Of a stretch of 64,000 bases of DNA, positions 25,005-33,739 are shown piece by piece (position 1 is the stretch's first letter; the number at the start of each line of letters is the position of its first letter). Source of the DNA: Serinicoccus chungangensis (GTDB lineage: Bacteria > Actinomycetota > Actinomycetes > Actinomycetales > Dermatophilaceae). The position numbers and the translations under genes were made by a program. The DNA lies in NCBI RefSeq assembly GCF_001483745.1, contig NZ_LQBL01000002.1, positions 186,001 to 250,000 on the forward strand, given 5' to 3'. A model generated the notes under the pieces. That model was not told where the DNA came from. It saw only the letters and a list, made by a program, of their open reading frames with translations, and did no database searches.

Positions 25005-25274
25005 ATGATCACCACCATCATCGTCGCTCTCATCGTCGGCTGCATCGTCGGCCCCCTCGCCCGGCTCATCCTGCCGGGTGACCAGAACATCTCCGTCCCC
25101 ATGACCATCCTGCTGGGCGCCGTCGGCTCGCTCGTCGGCTCCTGGGTCGGGGCCAACTTCCTCGGGACCAGCGGTGCGCAGTTCAGCTTCTGGGGCCTCA
25201 TCCTCGGCACGGTCTTCGCGATCGTCGCCGTGATGGCCTACATCGCGGTCACCCGCCGCAAGGCGGTGCGCTGA
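25005..25274 (+). CDS. GlsB/YeaQ/YmgE family small membrane protein
   Basis: This 89-residue protein has three hydrophobic stretches: IIVALIVGCIVGPLARLI (about 4-21), ILLGAVGSLVGSWVGANF (about 34-51) and FWGLILGTVFAIVAVMAY (about 63-80). The Gly-rich pattern is that of the transglycosylase-associated/GlsB family. Members are often induced by stress, but their biochemical role is unclear. The ATG at 25005 has AAAGGG nine bases upstream. It is monocistronic: it has its own probable promoter and a strong terminator 25 bp past the stop. Confidence 0.85.
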   Translation: MITTIIVALIVGCIVGPLARLILPGDQNISVPMTILLGAVGSLVGSWVGANFLGTSGAQFSFWGLILGTVFAIVAVMAYIAVTRRKAVR

Positions 25275-25298
25275 CCGCGCACCGAGCCGAGCCGGTCC

Positions 25299-25335
25299 GG
25301 ACGGCGCGCCTCCCCACGTGGGGGGCGCGCCGTCC
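25299..25335 (+). terminator. Terminator after the GlsB-like gene
   Basis: A 12-bp GC stem (25299-25310 with 25324-25335) extends through CCCC/GGGG to an ACGT loop, with one bulged T. No T tract follows. Confidence 0.65.
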
Positions 25336-25364
25336 GCGCGTCCGGTCCCGGACGGTCTCTCGGG

Positions 25365-25541
25365 TAGCCTGGTGCATGTACACCGGTGCCCGGTCGGCCG
25401 TCATGCCACGATGGTCAGACGGTTGTTGGCGGGTCGGGCGAGCGGCCCGGCCCCTTTCATCGCCCAGTTCCCGATCGGCCCGGACCACCCCGACGTCACC
25501 TCGTCGGGAGCTGGCCGCACTCACCCGATCAGGGAGTACCC
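25365..25541 (+). promoter_or_regulatory. Putative -10 box and 5' leader of the DEAD-box gene
   Basis: TAGCCT (25365-25370) is a possible -10 box, giving a leader of about 165 bases before the ATG. An ATG at 25376 opens a different frame that overlaps the helicase start, which could reduce its translation. A GTG at 25386 is in frame but would add an unlikely 52-residue extension. Confidence 0.35.
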
Positions 25542-27077
25542 ATGCAGGAGACCCGCACGTTCGCCGACTTCGGGCTGCACCCGGACATCGTCCGGGCGCT
25601 CGCCGACGGTGGCATCACCCACCCGTTCCCCATCCAGGCGATGACGCTGCCGGTGGCGCTGTCCCGGCACGACATCATCGGTCAGGCCAAGACCGGCACG
25701 GGCAAGACGCTCGGCTTCGGCCTCCCGCTGCTGCACAACGTGGTCGCTCCCCAGGACGCCGCGTTCGCCGACCTGGAAAGGCCGGGCGCCCCCCAGGCCC
25801 TCGTGGTCGCCCCCACCCGTGAGCTCGCCGTGCAGGTCGCCGGGGACCTGTCCAAGGCGGCAGCCCATCGCTCGACCCGCATCCTCACCGTCTACGGCGG
25901 CCGCGCCTACGAGCCGCAGATCGAGGCGCTCAACCGCGGCGTCGAGATCGTCGTCGGCACCCCGGGCCGCCTGCTGGACCTCGCCGCCAAGGGCCACCTC
26001 ACCCTCGGGCACGCCCGCACCGTCGTCCTCGACGAGGCGGACGAGATGCTCGACCTCGGCTTCCTGCCCGACGTGGAGAAGCTGCTGGCCCTGACCCCCG
26101 CCGGTCGCCAGACCATGCTGTTCTCGGCCACGATGCCCGGCGCCGTGGTCTCCCTGGCGCGCAGCTACATGACCCAGCCCACGCACATCCGTGCGGTCAG
26201 CGACGACGACGACGGCAGGCAGACCGTCGCGGCGGTCGAGCAGTTCGCCTACCGCGCGCACGCCATGGACAAGGTCGAGATGCTGGCGCGCATGCTCCAG
26301 GCCGACGGACGAGGGCTCACCATCGTCTTCGCCCGGACGAAGCGAACGGCCGCCAAGGTCGCCGACGAGCTGGGCGACCGCGGTTTCGCCGCGGCCGCGA
26401 TCCACGGCGACCTCGGTCAGGGAGCCAGGGAGCAGGCGCTGCGGGCCTTCCGCAGCGGGAAGGTCGACATCCTCGTGGCCACGGACGTCGCGGCCCGCGG
26501 GATCGACGTCGAGGCCGTGACCCACGTCATCAACTACCAGTGCCCCGAGGACGAGAAGACCTACCTGCACCGCATCGGCCGCACCGGCCGGGCGGGCGCG
26601 ACCGGTGTCGCGGTGACCTTCGTGGACTGGGACGACATGCCGCGGTGGGGCCTCATCAACAAGGCGCTGGACCTGGGCTACCCCGAGCCGGAGGAGACCT
26701 ACTCCTCCAGCCCGCACCTCTTCGAGCAGCTCGGCATCCCCGAGGGCACCCGTGGGACGCTCCCCAAGTCCGCCCGCACCCGGGCCGGGCTGGGTGCCGA
26801 GGCGGTCGAGGACATCGAGGGCACCTCCGGCCGGGAGCGGGGTGACCGGCGCGGACGCGGCCGAGGTGGCCGCTCCGGGCGCGGTGGTCAGCGCAGCGGG
26901 CAGGACGGCGGTCGGAGCAGCGCCCGTGAGGGCCACGGCCCGAGGGGCGGGTCAGCAGCAGAGGGCACCGGTGGATCGGCGCGCCGATCCAGCTCGACCG
27001 AGTCCGCGGGCTCCGGGGGTCGTCGCCGGCGTCGTCGTCGCACCAGCGCCGGTCACGGCGAGGCGCCCAGCAGCTGA
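25542..27077 (+). CDS. DEAD-box ATP-dependent RNA helicase
   Basis: This 511-residue helicase has an aromatic/Q motif (TFADFGLHPDIV, FPIQ at 29-32), AKTGTGKT (49-56), PTRELA (91-96), TPGR (140-143), DEAD (164-167), SAT, and HRIGRTGR near 345. The last 80 or so residues are Arg/Gly/Ser-rich with GRGRGGRSGRGGQRSG, an RNA-binding RGG-type tail. It resembles actinobacterial RhlE/DeaD proteins that remodel rRNA and mRNA structure. RhlE follows tetR/DUF3107 in M. tuberculosis as well. AGGGAG lies five bases before the ATG. The 3' end overlaps the convergent PHP gene by 25 bp. Confidence 0.93.
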   Translation: MQETRTFADFGLHPDIVRALADGGITHPFPIQAMTLPVALSRHDIIGQAKTGTGKTLGFGLPLLHNVVAPQDAAFADLERPGAPQALVVAPTRELAVQVAGDLSKAAAHRSTRILTVYGGRAYEPQIEALNRGVEIVVGTPGRLLDLAAKGHLTLGHARTVVLDEADEMLDLGFLPDVEKLLALTPAGRQTMLFSATMPGAVVSLARSYMTQPTHIRAVSDDDDGRQTVAAVEQFAYRAHAMDKVEMLARMLQADGRGLTIVFARTKRTAAKVADELGDRGFAAAAIHGDLGQGAREQALRAFRSGKVDILVATDVAARGIDVEAVTHVINYQCPEDEKTYLHRIGRTGRAGATGVAVTFVDWDDMPRWGLINKALDLGYPEPEETYSSSPHLFEQLGIPEGTRGTLPKSARTRAGLGAEAVEDIEGTSGRERGDRRGRGRGGRSGRGGQRSGQDGGRSSAREGHGPRGGSAAEGTGGSARRSSSTESAGSGGRRRRRRRTSAGHGEAPSS

Positions 27078-27925
27078 CCCCCGGTCCGCTCGAGCAGGGC
27101 GGAGAGGACCCTCGGCTGCGTGGTGTGCTCGCCGAGACGGTTGGGCTTGCCCGACCCGTGGTAGTCGCTGGACCCCGTCGGCAGCAGGCCGTGGCGGCTC
27201 GCGAGCCGACGGGCCAGTTCCCGCCCGGCCCCGTCGTGGTCACGGTGGTCCACCTCGATGCCCGCGAGACCGGCCTCGACGAGGTCGCCCAGGAGCTCGC
27301 GCGGCACGCCCCGGCCCCGGGCCGCGGCGAACGGGTGGGCCAGCACGGCGGCTCCCCCCGCCGACCGCACCAGCTCGACGGCCCGCCGCGGGTCCGGTGC
27401 GATGTGGGCGACGTGGAAGCGGCTGCTGGAGTGGAGCACGTCGGCGAAGGCCGCGTCGCGGTCCGGGTACCTCCCGCGCAGCACCAGGACGTCCGCGATG
27501 TGCGGGCGCCCCAACGACGCGCCGGCGGAGGCCTGGCCCAGCACCTCCTCCCAGGAGACGGGGAAGCCGGCCTCCGCCAACCGGTCGACCATCCTCCGCA
27601 GGCGGTCGTCCCGGCTGCCCCGGATGCGCCCCAGCTCCTCGAGCAGGGCCGGGTGGGTCGGGTCCACGAAGTAGCCGAGCAGGTGGACCGACGCTCCTGC
27701 CGCGCTGCAGGACAGCTCCAGCCCGGGCACCACCGCGACGCCCCGTTCCCGACCGGCCCGGTCAGCCTCCTCCCAGCCCGAGACGGCATCGTGGTCGGTC
27801 AGCGCCACCACGTCCAGGCCGGCCTCCCGGGCCCGGCCCACGACCTGCGCGGGTGACTCGGTGCCGTCGCTGTGCGTGGAGTGCACGTGCAGGTCGATCC
27901 GGGCGCTCGGCGCGAGACGGCTCAT
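27053..27925 (-). CDS. PHP domain metal-dependent phosphoesterase
   Basis: This 290-residue PHP protein has motif I DLHVHSTHSDGT (about 11-22), motif II ALTDHDAVSGW (about 41-51), a VPGLELSC segment (66-73), the HIA.D and AAVLAHPF metal sites, and the C-terminal SSDYHGSGKP. All expected His/Asp ligands for a trinuclear metal site are present. Relatives include 3',5'-nucleoside bisphosphate phosphatases (YciV/RNase AM type), but the substrate cannot be fixed by sequence alone. The ATG at 27925 is supported by TACGGT six bases upstream. The gene is divergent from the lipoprotein gene. Confidence 0.9.
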   Translation of the reverse strand: MSRLAPSARIDLHVHSTHSDGTESPAQVVGRAREAGLDVVALTDHDAVSGWEEADRAGRERGVAVVPGLELSCSAAGASVHLLGYFVDPTHPALLEELGRIRGSRDDRLRRMVDRLAEAGFPVSWEEVLGQASAGASLGRPHIADVLVLRGRYPDRDAAFADVLHSSSRFHVAHIAPDPRRAVELVRSAGGAAVLAHPFAAARGRGVPRELLGDLVEAGLAGIEVDHRDHDGAGRELARRLASRHGLLPTGSSDYHGSGKPNRLGEHTTQPRVLSALLERTGGQLLGASP

Positions 27926-27931
27926 GAGCCC

Positions 27932-27937
27932 ACCGTA
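27932..27937 (-). promoter_or_regulatory. -10 box for leaderless PHP gene
   Basis: On the minus strand TACGGT is followed by GGGCTC and the ATG at 27925. Confidence 0.55.
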
Positions 27938-28026
27938 GGCGGCGCCCAGGGACGGGCATACTGGAACCCCACTCCCCCATCCGCCCGCGCCACCGGCGCG
28001 ACCGACACGAGACACCGAGGAGAAGC

Positions 28027-28716
28027 ATGACCACGACCCGAGCCTCGCTCCGGACCGCCGGAGCCGCGACCGTGCTCGCCGTACTGGCCCTGGCCGGCTG
28101 CGCGGAGGAGGAGCCGGTCGCGGAGCCCACGGCGACCAGCACGGCGACCGACGACGCGGCGACCAGCAGCGCCCCGGAGGATGCGCAGGAGGAGACCGCC
28201 TCCGAGGACGCCGCGGCGGACACAGCCACGCAGACCGAGCAGGCGGAGGCGACCAGCGAGCCGGAGGAGCTCGAGCTCAGCGCGAGCGACGGGTCCTTCA
28301 CGGTGACCGTCCCGGCCGGCTGGGAGGACGCGACCTCCACGGCGCAGGAGCAGACCGAGACGGCCGTGCTGGCGGCCCGGGACGGCGAGCGCGTCGACTC
28401 CTTCTACACCAACATCGTCATCACCCAGGAGGAGTACGTCGGCAACCTCACCTCCGCGGTGGAGAGCTCGGCCGAGCAGCTGGCCGGTGAGGACGGGGAG
28501 TACGAGCTGCTCGAGCCGGCGGAGGTGGACGGCAACCGGGCCCCCGGGTACACCCTGGTGCGCGAGGTCCAGGACGCGACCGTGCACCAGACGCAGCGCT
28601 GGGTGTCGCACGAGGGCACGCTCTACGTCGTGACCCTCTCCGCCGTGGAGAGCCAGGCCGAGGACGCCGAGCCGGTCCTCGAGGACCTGCTCGCCGGCTG
28701 GACCTGGAACGACTGA
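28027..28716 (+). CDS. Secreted lipoprotein of unknown function
   Basis: This 229-residue protein has a lipoprotein signal: basic N-terminus, hydrophobic run AATVLAVLALAG and lipobox LAGC with C25. An Ala/Glu/Thr-rich linker (26-80) resembles a flexible spacer. A compact C-terminal domain (about 82-229) starts SDGSFTVTVPAGWED, as in LpqN/DUF1795-like proteins, and ends VLEDLLAGWTWND. It is likely anchored to the outer face of the membrane. GAGGAGAAGC precedes the ATG. The gene is flanked by divergent PHP and convergent ThrE-type genes and appears monocistronic. Confidence 0.75.
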   Translation: MTTTRASLRTAGAATVLAVLALAGCAEEEPVAEPTATSTATDDAATSSAPEDAQEETASEDAAADTATQTEQAEATSEPEELELSASDGSFTVTVPAGWEDATSTAQEQTETAVLAARDGERVDSFYTNIVITQEEYVGNLTSAVESSAEQLAGEDGEYELLEPAEVDGNRAPGYTLVREVQDATVHQTQRWVSHEGTLYVVTLSAVESQAEDAEPVLEDLLAGWTWND

Positions 28717-28718
28717 CC

Positions 28719-28774
28719 CCGGCACCGACCGTGGACGGCCCGCCCCGGCCGGCCCGGCGCGGTCGGGCTGCCGG
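28719..28774. terminator. Possible shared terminator between convergent genes
   Basis: CCGGCACCGACC (28719-28730) can pair with GGTCGG and TGCCGG (28761-28774) with a two-base bulge. The GC-rich loop is large. It would serve both the lipoprotein and ThrE-type genes. Confidence 0.35.
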
Positions 28775-30277
28775 TCAGGCCTCGGCCACGTAGGTGCCCC
28801 GGGACCGGCGGCGGGCCCGGAGCGCGGCCCGGTCCAGGCCGAGCTTGCGTCGCGCGAGGTAGCCACCGATGGCCAGCCCGCCCGCCAGGCCCAGCCCGGT
28901 CGCCACGGCGTCGACGAAGTAGATCACCGCGTTCGCCACCGTGGACGCGTCGTTCTGCATGATGACGTAGAGCGCGCGGTAGACCGCCAGCCCGGGCAGG
29001 AGCGAGACGATCCCCGCGGTGGCGACCGCGGCCTCCGGCACCCGCAGCACGCGGTACGTGACGTAGGCGAACGCGCCCACCAGGGAGGCGGCGACCGCGA
29101 CGCCGGCCGGGGCGGCGAACCCCACGAAGATGGCGGCCTCGAGCACCAGCCACGCCGGGGCGGCGATCCCGATGCTCACCAGGATGGTGCGGGTGCCGGA
29201 GTAGGTGCTCAGGCAGAAGCCCAGCGCGATGAGCATGGCGCCGATGGTCGAGATGAAGGGGGTGCCACCCAGGGCGATGATCGGCGACACCTGCATGTCC
29301 ACCCCGAACCACCGGGAGACCCCGAGCACCGACGCCACCCCGACCGCGATGCCCAGGGTCATCATGAGGACCTCCAGGCCCCGCGCCCCGGCCGTCACGT
29401 AGTAGCCGTCGATGGCGTCCTGCGCGGCGCCCAGGACGCCCAGCCCGGCGAGGAGGACGACGATGCCGGAGACGACGACCACCGAGGGTGTCTCCCGACC
29501 GACGGCATACATGACCAGCGCGATGCCCGTGGGGATCGCGGCGCTGAGCACCTGGGTGAAGAAGGCGGCGACGCCCCAGATGTAGAGCTGGCGCTGGACC
29601 CGGTCGACGGTGGCCGCGGAGATCGCGGCCACCAGCCACATCAGGGGGCCCGCCCCGAAGAGCATGACGACGCCGACCGACATGATCGCGGCCCCCACGG
29701 TGACGACCCAGCGACGGTAGGGGTGGGGCGAGGCGAGCAGGGTCGACAGGTGGGCCCGGGCCGCGTCGACGTCCAGCGACGGTCCCTCGCTGCTGCCCTC
29801 GGCAGAGCGGACGATCTCCTCGATGTGCCGCTGCACGGCCTCCAGGCGGGTGTAGTCCGGTGCCCGGTCGTTGATGACGCGCATCACGGTCAGGGAGTCC
29901 TCGTCCAGCCCCCGGTGCACCGACACCGAGATCGAGGTGTAGGTGATGTCGACGTGCATCGAGCGGATGCCGTAGGCGTGCCCGAGGCGCAGCACGATGG
30001 CCACCGTGTCGGCCGCCGAGGCCCCCGTCGACAGCAACGCCTCGCCGACCCGTAATGCGAGGTCGCAGACCGCCCGGGCGTGCCGCTGGGTCGCCTCGTC
30101 GCCGTCGGTGCGCACCCCCAACGCCGTGGTCGGGGGCGAGCTGGAGCGGACGACGTGGACGGCGGCGTGCTTGAGATGGCGGCCGAGCCGGGCCGCAGGG
30201 ATCAGCTGCGGGCGGGCGATCCGCTGCGGTCCGGTCACCTCGCCGGGCATGGTCGTGAAGGGGGTCTGATCGCTCAT
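28775..30277 (-). CDS. ThrE-type threonine/serine exporter family protein
   Basis: This 500-residue protein has a cytoplasmic N-terminal domain (about 1-190) with LRVGEALLSTGASAADT and an IDITYTSISVSVH-like strand, the ThrE signature. About ten membrane helices follow. The single chain combines both ThrE halves (DUF1212 and DUF3815), as in Corynebacterium ThrE, which exports threonine and serine. The C-terminus is basic (ARRKLGLDRAALRARRRSR). The ATG at 30277 is used, with TACGCT eight bases before it and no strong ribosome binding site. The gene is convergent with the lipoprotein gene and divergent from pepP. The substrate is inferred from the family. Confidence 0.85.
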   Translation of the reverse strand: MSDQTPFTTMPGEVTGPQRIARPQLIPAARLGRHLKHAAVHVVRSSSPPTTALGVRTDGDEATQRHARAVCDLALRVGEALLSTGASAADTVAIVLRLGHAYGIRSMHVDITYTSISVSVHRGLDEDSLTVMRVINDRAPDYTRLEAVQRHIEEIVRSAEGSSEGPSLDVDAARAHLSTLLASPHPYRRWVVTVGAAIMSVGVVMLFGAGPLMWLVAAISAATVDRVQRQLYIWGVAAFFTQVLSAAIPTGIALVMYAVGRETPSVVVVSGIVVLLAGLGVLGAAQDAIDGYYVTAGARGLEVLMMTLGIAVGVASVLGVSRWFGVDMQVSPIIALGGTPFISTIGAMLIALGFCLSTYSGTRTILVSIGIAAPAWLVLEAAIFVGFAAPAGVAVAASLVGAFAYVTYRVLRVPEAAVATAGIVSLLPGLAVYRALYVIMQNDASTVANAVIYFVDAVATGLGLAGGLAIGGYLARRKLGLDRAALRARRRSRGTYVAEA

Positions 30278-30335
30278 CAGGATCCAGCGTAGGGCCCGCC
30301 GCTGACCGTCCGCTCGGTGCTCCCTGGGCACCGCC

Positions 30336-30341
30336 TACCAT
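30336..30341 (+). promoter_or_regulatory. -10 box for leaderless pepP
   Basis: TACCAT is followed by seven bases and the GTG at 30349. The ATG inside this box (30340) would otherwise be taken as the start. Confidence 0.5.
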
Positions 30342-30348
30342 GAGCCGG

Positions 30349-31854
30349 GTGAGTGAGAAGCAGCACCAGCCAGAGCACCGGAACCGGCCGACCGGAGAGG
30401 CCTTCATGGCCTTCATGCGGGCGGGCTGGGCACCCCGGTCCGGCGAGCTCCCCGAGCTCACCGAGGCCGCCCGGTATGCCGCCGCGCGCCGGGAGGAGCT
30501 GTCCGCCACCTACCCGGGCGAGCGCCTGGTCGTCCCCGCCGGTGGGCTCAAGATCCGGAGCAACGACACCGACTACGTCTTCCGCCCGCACAGCGCCTTC
30601 GCCCACCTCACCGGCCTGGGGGCCGACCGGGAGCCGGACGCCGTGCTCGTCCTGGACCCGCTGCCCTCCGGCGAGGGCCACGAGGCGACCCTCTACTTCC
30701 TGCCGCTGGCGGACCGCGACAGCGAGGAGTTCTTCGCCGACTCCCGATCCGGGGAGTTCTGGGTCGGGTCCCGGCCGACCCTGGCGAGCGCCTCCGCCGA
30801 GCTGGGCCTGTCGACGCGCCACCTGTCCGAGCTCCCGGACGCCGTGGCCAAGGACGTCGGCCCCTCCGGGCTGGCGGTGCGGGTCGTGCGCGACGCCGAC
30901 CGCGAGGTCGCGGCCACCGTCGACAGGGTTCGCGAGCAGTCCGGCCTGTCCTCCGCCGAGCAGGCGCAGGAGGCCGACCTGGCGCTGGCGCGCACGCTCT
31001 CGACGATGCGCCTGGTCAAGGACGACTGGGAGGTGGAGCAGATGCAGGAGGCGGTCGACGCCACCGCGACCGCCTTCGACGCCGTGGTGGAGCAGCTCCC
31101 GGAGGCGGTCCGGCGCGGGCGCGGGGAACGCTGGGTCGAGGGCGTCTTCGGGCTGCACGCCCGTCACGCCGGCAACGGCGTCGGCTACGACTCCATCTGC
31201 GCCGCCGGCGACCACGCGACGACCCTGCACTGGATCCGCAACACCGGCGAGGTGAAGGACGGCGACCTCCTGCTCCTCGACGCCGGTGTCGAGACCGACG
31301 CGCTCTACACCGCCGACGTCACCCGCACCGTGCCGGTGTCCGGTCGTTTCACCGATCCGCAGCGACGGGTCTACGAGGCCGTCCTCGAGGCCCAGGAGGC
31401 CGGGCTGGCCGCGGTACGGCCCGGGAACCGGTTCAAGGACGTGCACGCGGCCGCCATCGAGGTCATCGCCCGGCACCTGCTGGAGTGGGGGCTGCTGCCC
31501 GAGGACGTCACCCTGGAGCAGACCCTGGACGCCGAGGAGGGGCAGTTCCACCGCCGTTGGATGGTGCACGGCACCAGCCACCACCTCGGGCTCGACGTGC
31601 ACGACTGCGCCCAGGCCCTGCGCGAGGACTACGTCGAGGGTGAGCTGCGCGAGGGCATGGTCCTCACCGTGGAGCCCGGGCTGTACTTCAAGTCCGACGA
31701 CCTGCTGGTCCCGGAGGAGCTGCGCGGGATCGGGGTGCGCATCGAGGACGACGTCGTGGTGACCGCGGACGGGGCACGCAACCTGTCCGCCATGCTGCCG
31801 CGGACGGTGCCCGAGGTGGAGGCCTGGGTGCGCGGGGGCGGGCGACGGGGCTGA
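30349..31854 (+). CDS. pepP: Xaa-Pro aminopeptidase (aminopeptidase P, M24B)
   Basis: This 501-residue metallopeptidase releases N-terminal residues ahead of proline. The N-terminal creatinase-like domain contains SNDTDYVFRPHSAFAHLTG. The pita-bread catalytic domain carries the metal ligands: two Asp in LLLDAGVETDALYTADVTRT, His in GTSHHLGLDVHD, and Glu in LTVEPGLYF and IGVRIEDDVVV. The YDSICAAGDHATTLHW substrate strand is intact. Length and motif order match actinobacterial aminopeptidase P. The GTG at 30349 is preferred over ATG 30340, which lies within a -10 box. It is monocistronic by position. The next gene is convergent 19 bp downstream. Confidence 0.92.
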   Translation: MSEKQHQPEHRNRPTGEAFMAFMRAGWAPRSGELPELTEAARYAAARREELSATYPGERLVVPAGGLKIRSNDTDYVFRPHSAFAHLTGLGADREPDAVLVLDPLPSGEGHEATLYFLPLADRDSEEFFADSRSGEFWVGSRPTLASASAELGLSTRHLSELPDAVAKDVGPSGLAVRVVRDADREVAATVDRVREQSGLSSAEQAQEADLALARTLSTMRLVKDDWEVEQMQEAVDATATAFDAVVEQLPEAVRRGRGERWVEGVFGLHARHAGNGVGYDSICAAGDHATTLHWIRNTGEVKDGDLLLLDAGVETDALYTADVTRTVPVSGRFTDPQRRVYEAVLEAQEAGLAAVRPGNRFKDVHAAAIEVIARHLLEWGLLPEDVTLEQTLDAEEGQFHRRWMVHGTSHHLGLDVHDCAQALREDYVEGELREGMVLTVEPGLYFKSDDLLVPEELRGIGVRIEDDVVVTADGARNLSAMLPRTVPEVEAWVRGGGRRG

Positions 31855-31873
31855 CCCGGCGCCACGTCGGCGG

Positions 31874-32368
31874 TCAGGACAGCCGACCGTCCAGCAGGTC
31901 GCGGGCGCGCTCGACCAGCTTGTGCTCGGTGAGCACCTCGTAGCGGGTGGCCACCACCTGGGTCACCGAGGTGAAGTCGCGACGCCCGCGGGTGAAGGCG
32001 TAGCCGATGAGGCCCCAGACCAGCCCGAACACGGCGCCGAAGCAGGCCGTCCAGATCACCGTCATCAAAGCGTCGCGCGGCCCGGCGAACAGCGCGAAGA
32101 TGAGACCGACGAAGAGTCCCAGCCACACGCCGGACAGCGCCCCGCCCAGCGCCACACGCCCCGTCGTGAGCCGGCCGGTGACCCGCTCCACCTGCTTGAG
32201 GTCGGTGCCGACGATGAGGACCTGGTCCACCGGGAACTCGTGGTCGGAGAGGTAGTCGACGGCCTCCTGGGCCTGGTCGTAGCGCTCGAAGACCCCGAGG
32301 CTCTTGGGGTAGTCGAGGTCCAGGGTCGGCCGGGGCAGGGCAGCACGGGGACCGGTCGGGGTAGTCAC
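31874..32368 (-). CDS. General stress protein 17M-like membrane protein
   Basis: This 164-residue protein has an N-terminal domain starting YPKSLGVFERYDQAQEAVDYL and continuing VDQVLIVGTDLKQVERVTGRL, as in YflT/general stress protein 17M. Two hydrophobic segments follow (about 76-97 and 104-124, GVWLGLFVGLIFALFAG and AVFGLVWGLIGYAF), then a C-terminal YEVLTEHKLVERARDLL. It probably sits in the cytoplasmic membrane with soluble ends inside. The role is stress-related only by family name. The GTG at 32368 has CACAAT six bases upstream. It is divergent from the MgtE-N/CBS gene, with 87 bp between starts. Confidence 0.8.
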   Translation of the reverse strand: MTTPTGPRAALPRPTLDLDYPKSLGVFERYDQAQEAVDYLSDHEFPVDQVLIVGTDLKQVERVTGRLTTGRVALGGALSGVWLGLFVGLIFALFAGPRDALMTVIWTACFGAVFGLVWGLIGYAFTRGRRDFTSVTQVVATRYEVLTEHKLVERARDLLDGRLS

Positions 32369-32374
32369 CCCCTC

Positions 32375-32380
32375 ATTGTG
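32375..32380 (-). promoter_or_regulatory. -10 box for leaderless stress-protein gene
   Basis: On the minus strand CACAAT is followed by GAGGGG and the GTG at 32368. Confidence 0.45.
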
Positions 32381-32442
32381 CCCACCACCCCCCCGGCCGC
32401 GCCATTCCGGTGCACCGCGCTCCCCGGGGGTCGCCGACCTCG

Positions 32443-32448
32443 TATTGT
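32443..32448 (+). promoter_or_regulatory. -10 box for leaderless MgtE-N/CBS gene
   Basis: TATTGT is followed by seven bases and the GTG at 32456. It is one of the best -10 matches in the window. Confidence 0.55.
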
Positions 32449-32455
32449 CCTGGGG

Positions 32456-33739
32456 GTGAGCACCCACCGTGTCTTCGTCGCCCGCCTCAACGGCCTGAGC
32501 GTCTTCGACCCGCTGGGTGACGAGGTGGGCCGGGTCCGCGACGTCGTCGTCACCCTGACGGCCCGCTCGGCCGCGCACGGGCCGCGGGTCATCGGTCTGG
32601 TGGTCGAGGTCCCCGGCCGTCGGCGCGTCTTCGTGCCGATCACCAGGGTCACGTCGGTGGACGCCGGACAGGTCATCACCACGGGGCTGCTCAACATGCG
32701 GCGCTTCGAGCAGCGGGCGGGAGAGACCCTCGTCGTGGGTGAGCTCTTCGACCGGCAGGTCACCGTGACCGAGGGGTCCGAGCGCCGTCCTGCCGTCGTG
32801 GAGGACATGGCGATGGACCAGCAGCGCAGCGGGGACTGGCGCATCACCAAGGTCTTCGTCCGCAAGGGGCGGGACGAGGCGCCCCGACGGGGGCTGCTCC
32901 GGCGGCGCCGCGGCGAGACGCTGCTCGTCGACATCGAGGCCGTCGAGGGCCTGCAGGAGCAGGGCCCCCCGCAGGCGGCCACCGCCCTCCTGGAGGCCTA
33001 CGAGGACCTCAAGCCGCAGGACCTCGCCGAGGCCATCCACGACCTGTCGACCAAGCGACGCGCCGAGGTGGCGGACGCCCTGGACGACGAGACCCTGGCC
33101 GACGTCCTGGAGGAGCTGCCCGACGACGACCGCCTCGAGATCCTCACCCACCTGCCGACCGACCGGGCGGCCGACATCCTGGAGGTCATGCAGCCGGACG
33201 ACGCCACGGACCTGCTGTCCGACCTCCCGGAGGCCGTCCAGGAGGAGCTGCTGGCTCTCATGCAGCCGGACGAGGCCGCCGACCTGCGGCGACTGCTGAC
33301 CTACGACGAGAACACCGCCGGTGGCCTCATGACGACCGACCCGGTGATCCTCGGGCCGGAGGCCAGCATCGCCGAGGCCCTGGCGCTGGTCCGGCGGGAG
33401 GAGATGCACCCCGCGACCGCGTCGCTGGTCTACGTCACGCGCCCTCCGCACGAGACCCCCACCGGCCGCCTGCTCGGCAGCATCCACATCCAGCGGCTGC
33501 TGCGCGAGGCCCCGCACCAGCCCGTGGGCTCGATCCTCGACACCGACATCGACCCCGTCTCCCCCGGCGCCAGCCTCGGCGTCGTGACGCGGGCGCTGGC
33601 GACGTACAACCTCGTGGCCCTCCCCGTGGCCGACCCGGAGGGCCGGCTGCTCGGAGCGGTGACCGTCGACGACGTCCTCGACCACATCCTCCCCGACGAC
33701 TGGCGCGAGACCGACCTGACGGAGGCGGACGATGTCTGA
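32456..33739 (+). CDS. MgtE N-terminal and CBS domain protein without transport domain
   Basis: This 427-residue cytoplasmic protein has a PRC-barrel-like N-terminus (about 1-150). A MgtE-N superhelical domain (about 170-290) has the repeating DxADILExMxPDDATDLLSDLP pattern. A CBS pair follows (about 290-415) with AGGLMTTDPVILGPEASIAEAL and VSPGASLGVVTRALATYNLV. The membrane channel domain of true MgtE is absent, as in M. tuberculosis Rv1232c. It may act as a magnesium or nucleotide sensor, which is inference. The stop region overlaps the DUF1003 start by 8 bp, so they are co-translated. The GTG start is set by TATTGT upstream. Confidence 0.88.
   Translation: MSTHRVFVARLNGLSVFDPLGDEVGRVRDVVVTLTARSAAHGPRVIGLVVEVPGRRRVFVPITRVTSVDAGQVITTGLLNMRRFEQRAGETLVVGELFDRQVTVTEGSERRPAVVEDMAMDQQRSGDWRITKVFVRKGRDEAPRRGLLRRRRGETLLVDIEAVEGLQEQGPPQAATALLEAYEDLKPQDLAEAIHDLSTKRRAEVADALDDETLADVLEELPDDDRLEILTHLPTDRAADILEVMQPDDATDLLSDLPEAVQEELLALMQPDEAADLRRLLTYDENTAGGLMTTDPVILGPEASIAEALALVRREEMHPATASLVYVTRPPHETPTGRLLGSIHIQRLLREAPHQPVGSILDTDIDPVSPGASLGVVTRALATYNLVALPVADPEGRLLGAVTVDDVLDHILPDDWRETDLTEADDV

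Noticed and set aside
25386-25541. N-terminal extension of the DEAD-box helicase from GTG 25386
   Set aside because: The added 52 residues do not resemble helicase sequence, whereas ATG 25542 has AGGGAG at good spacing and begins at the Q-motif region.
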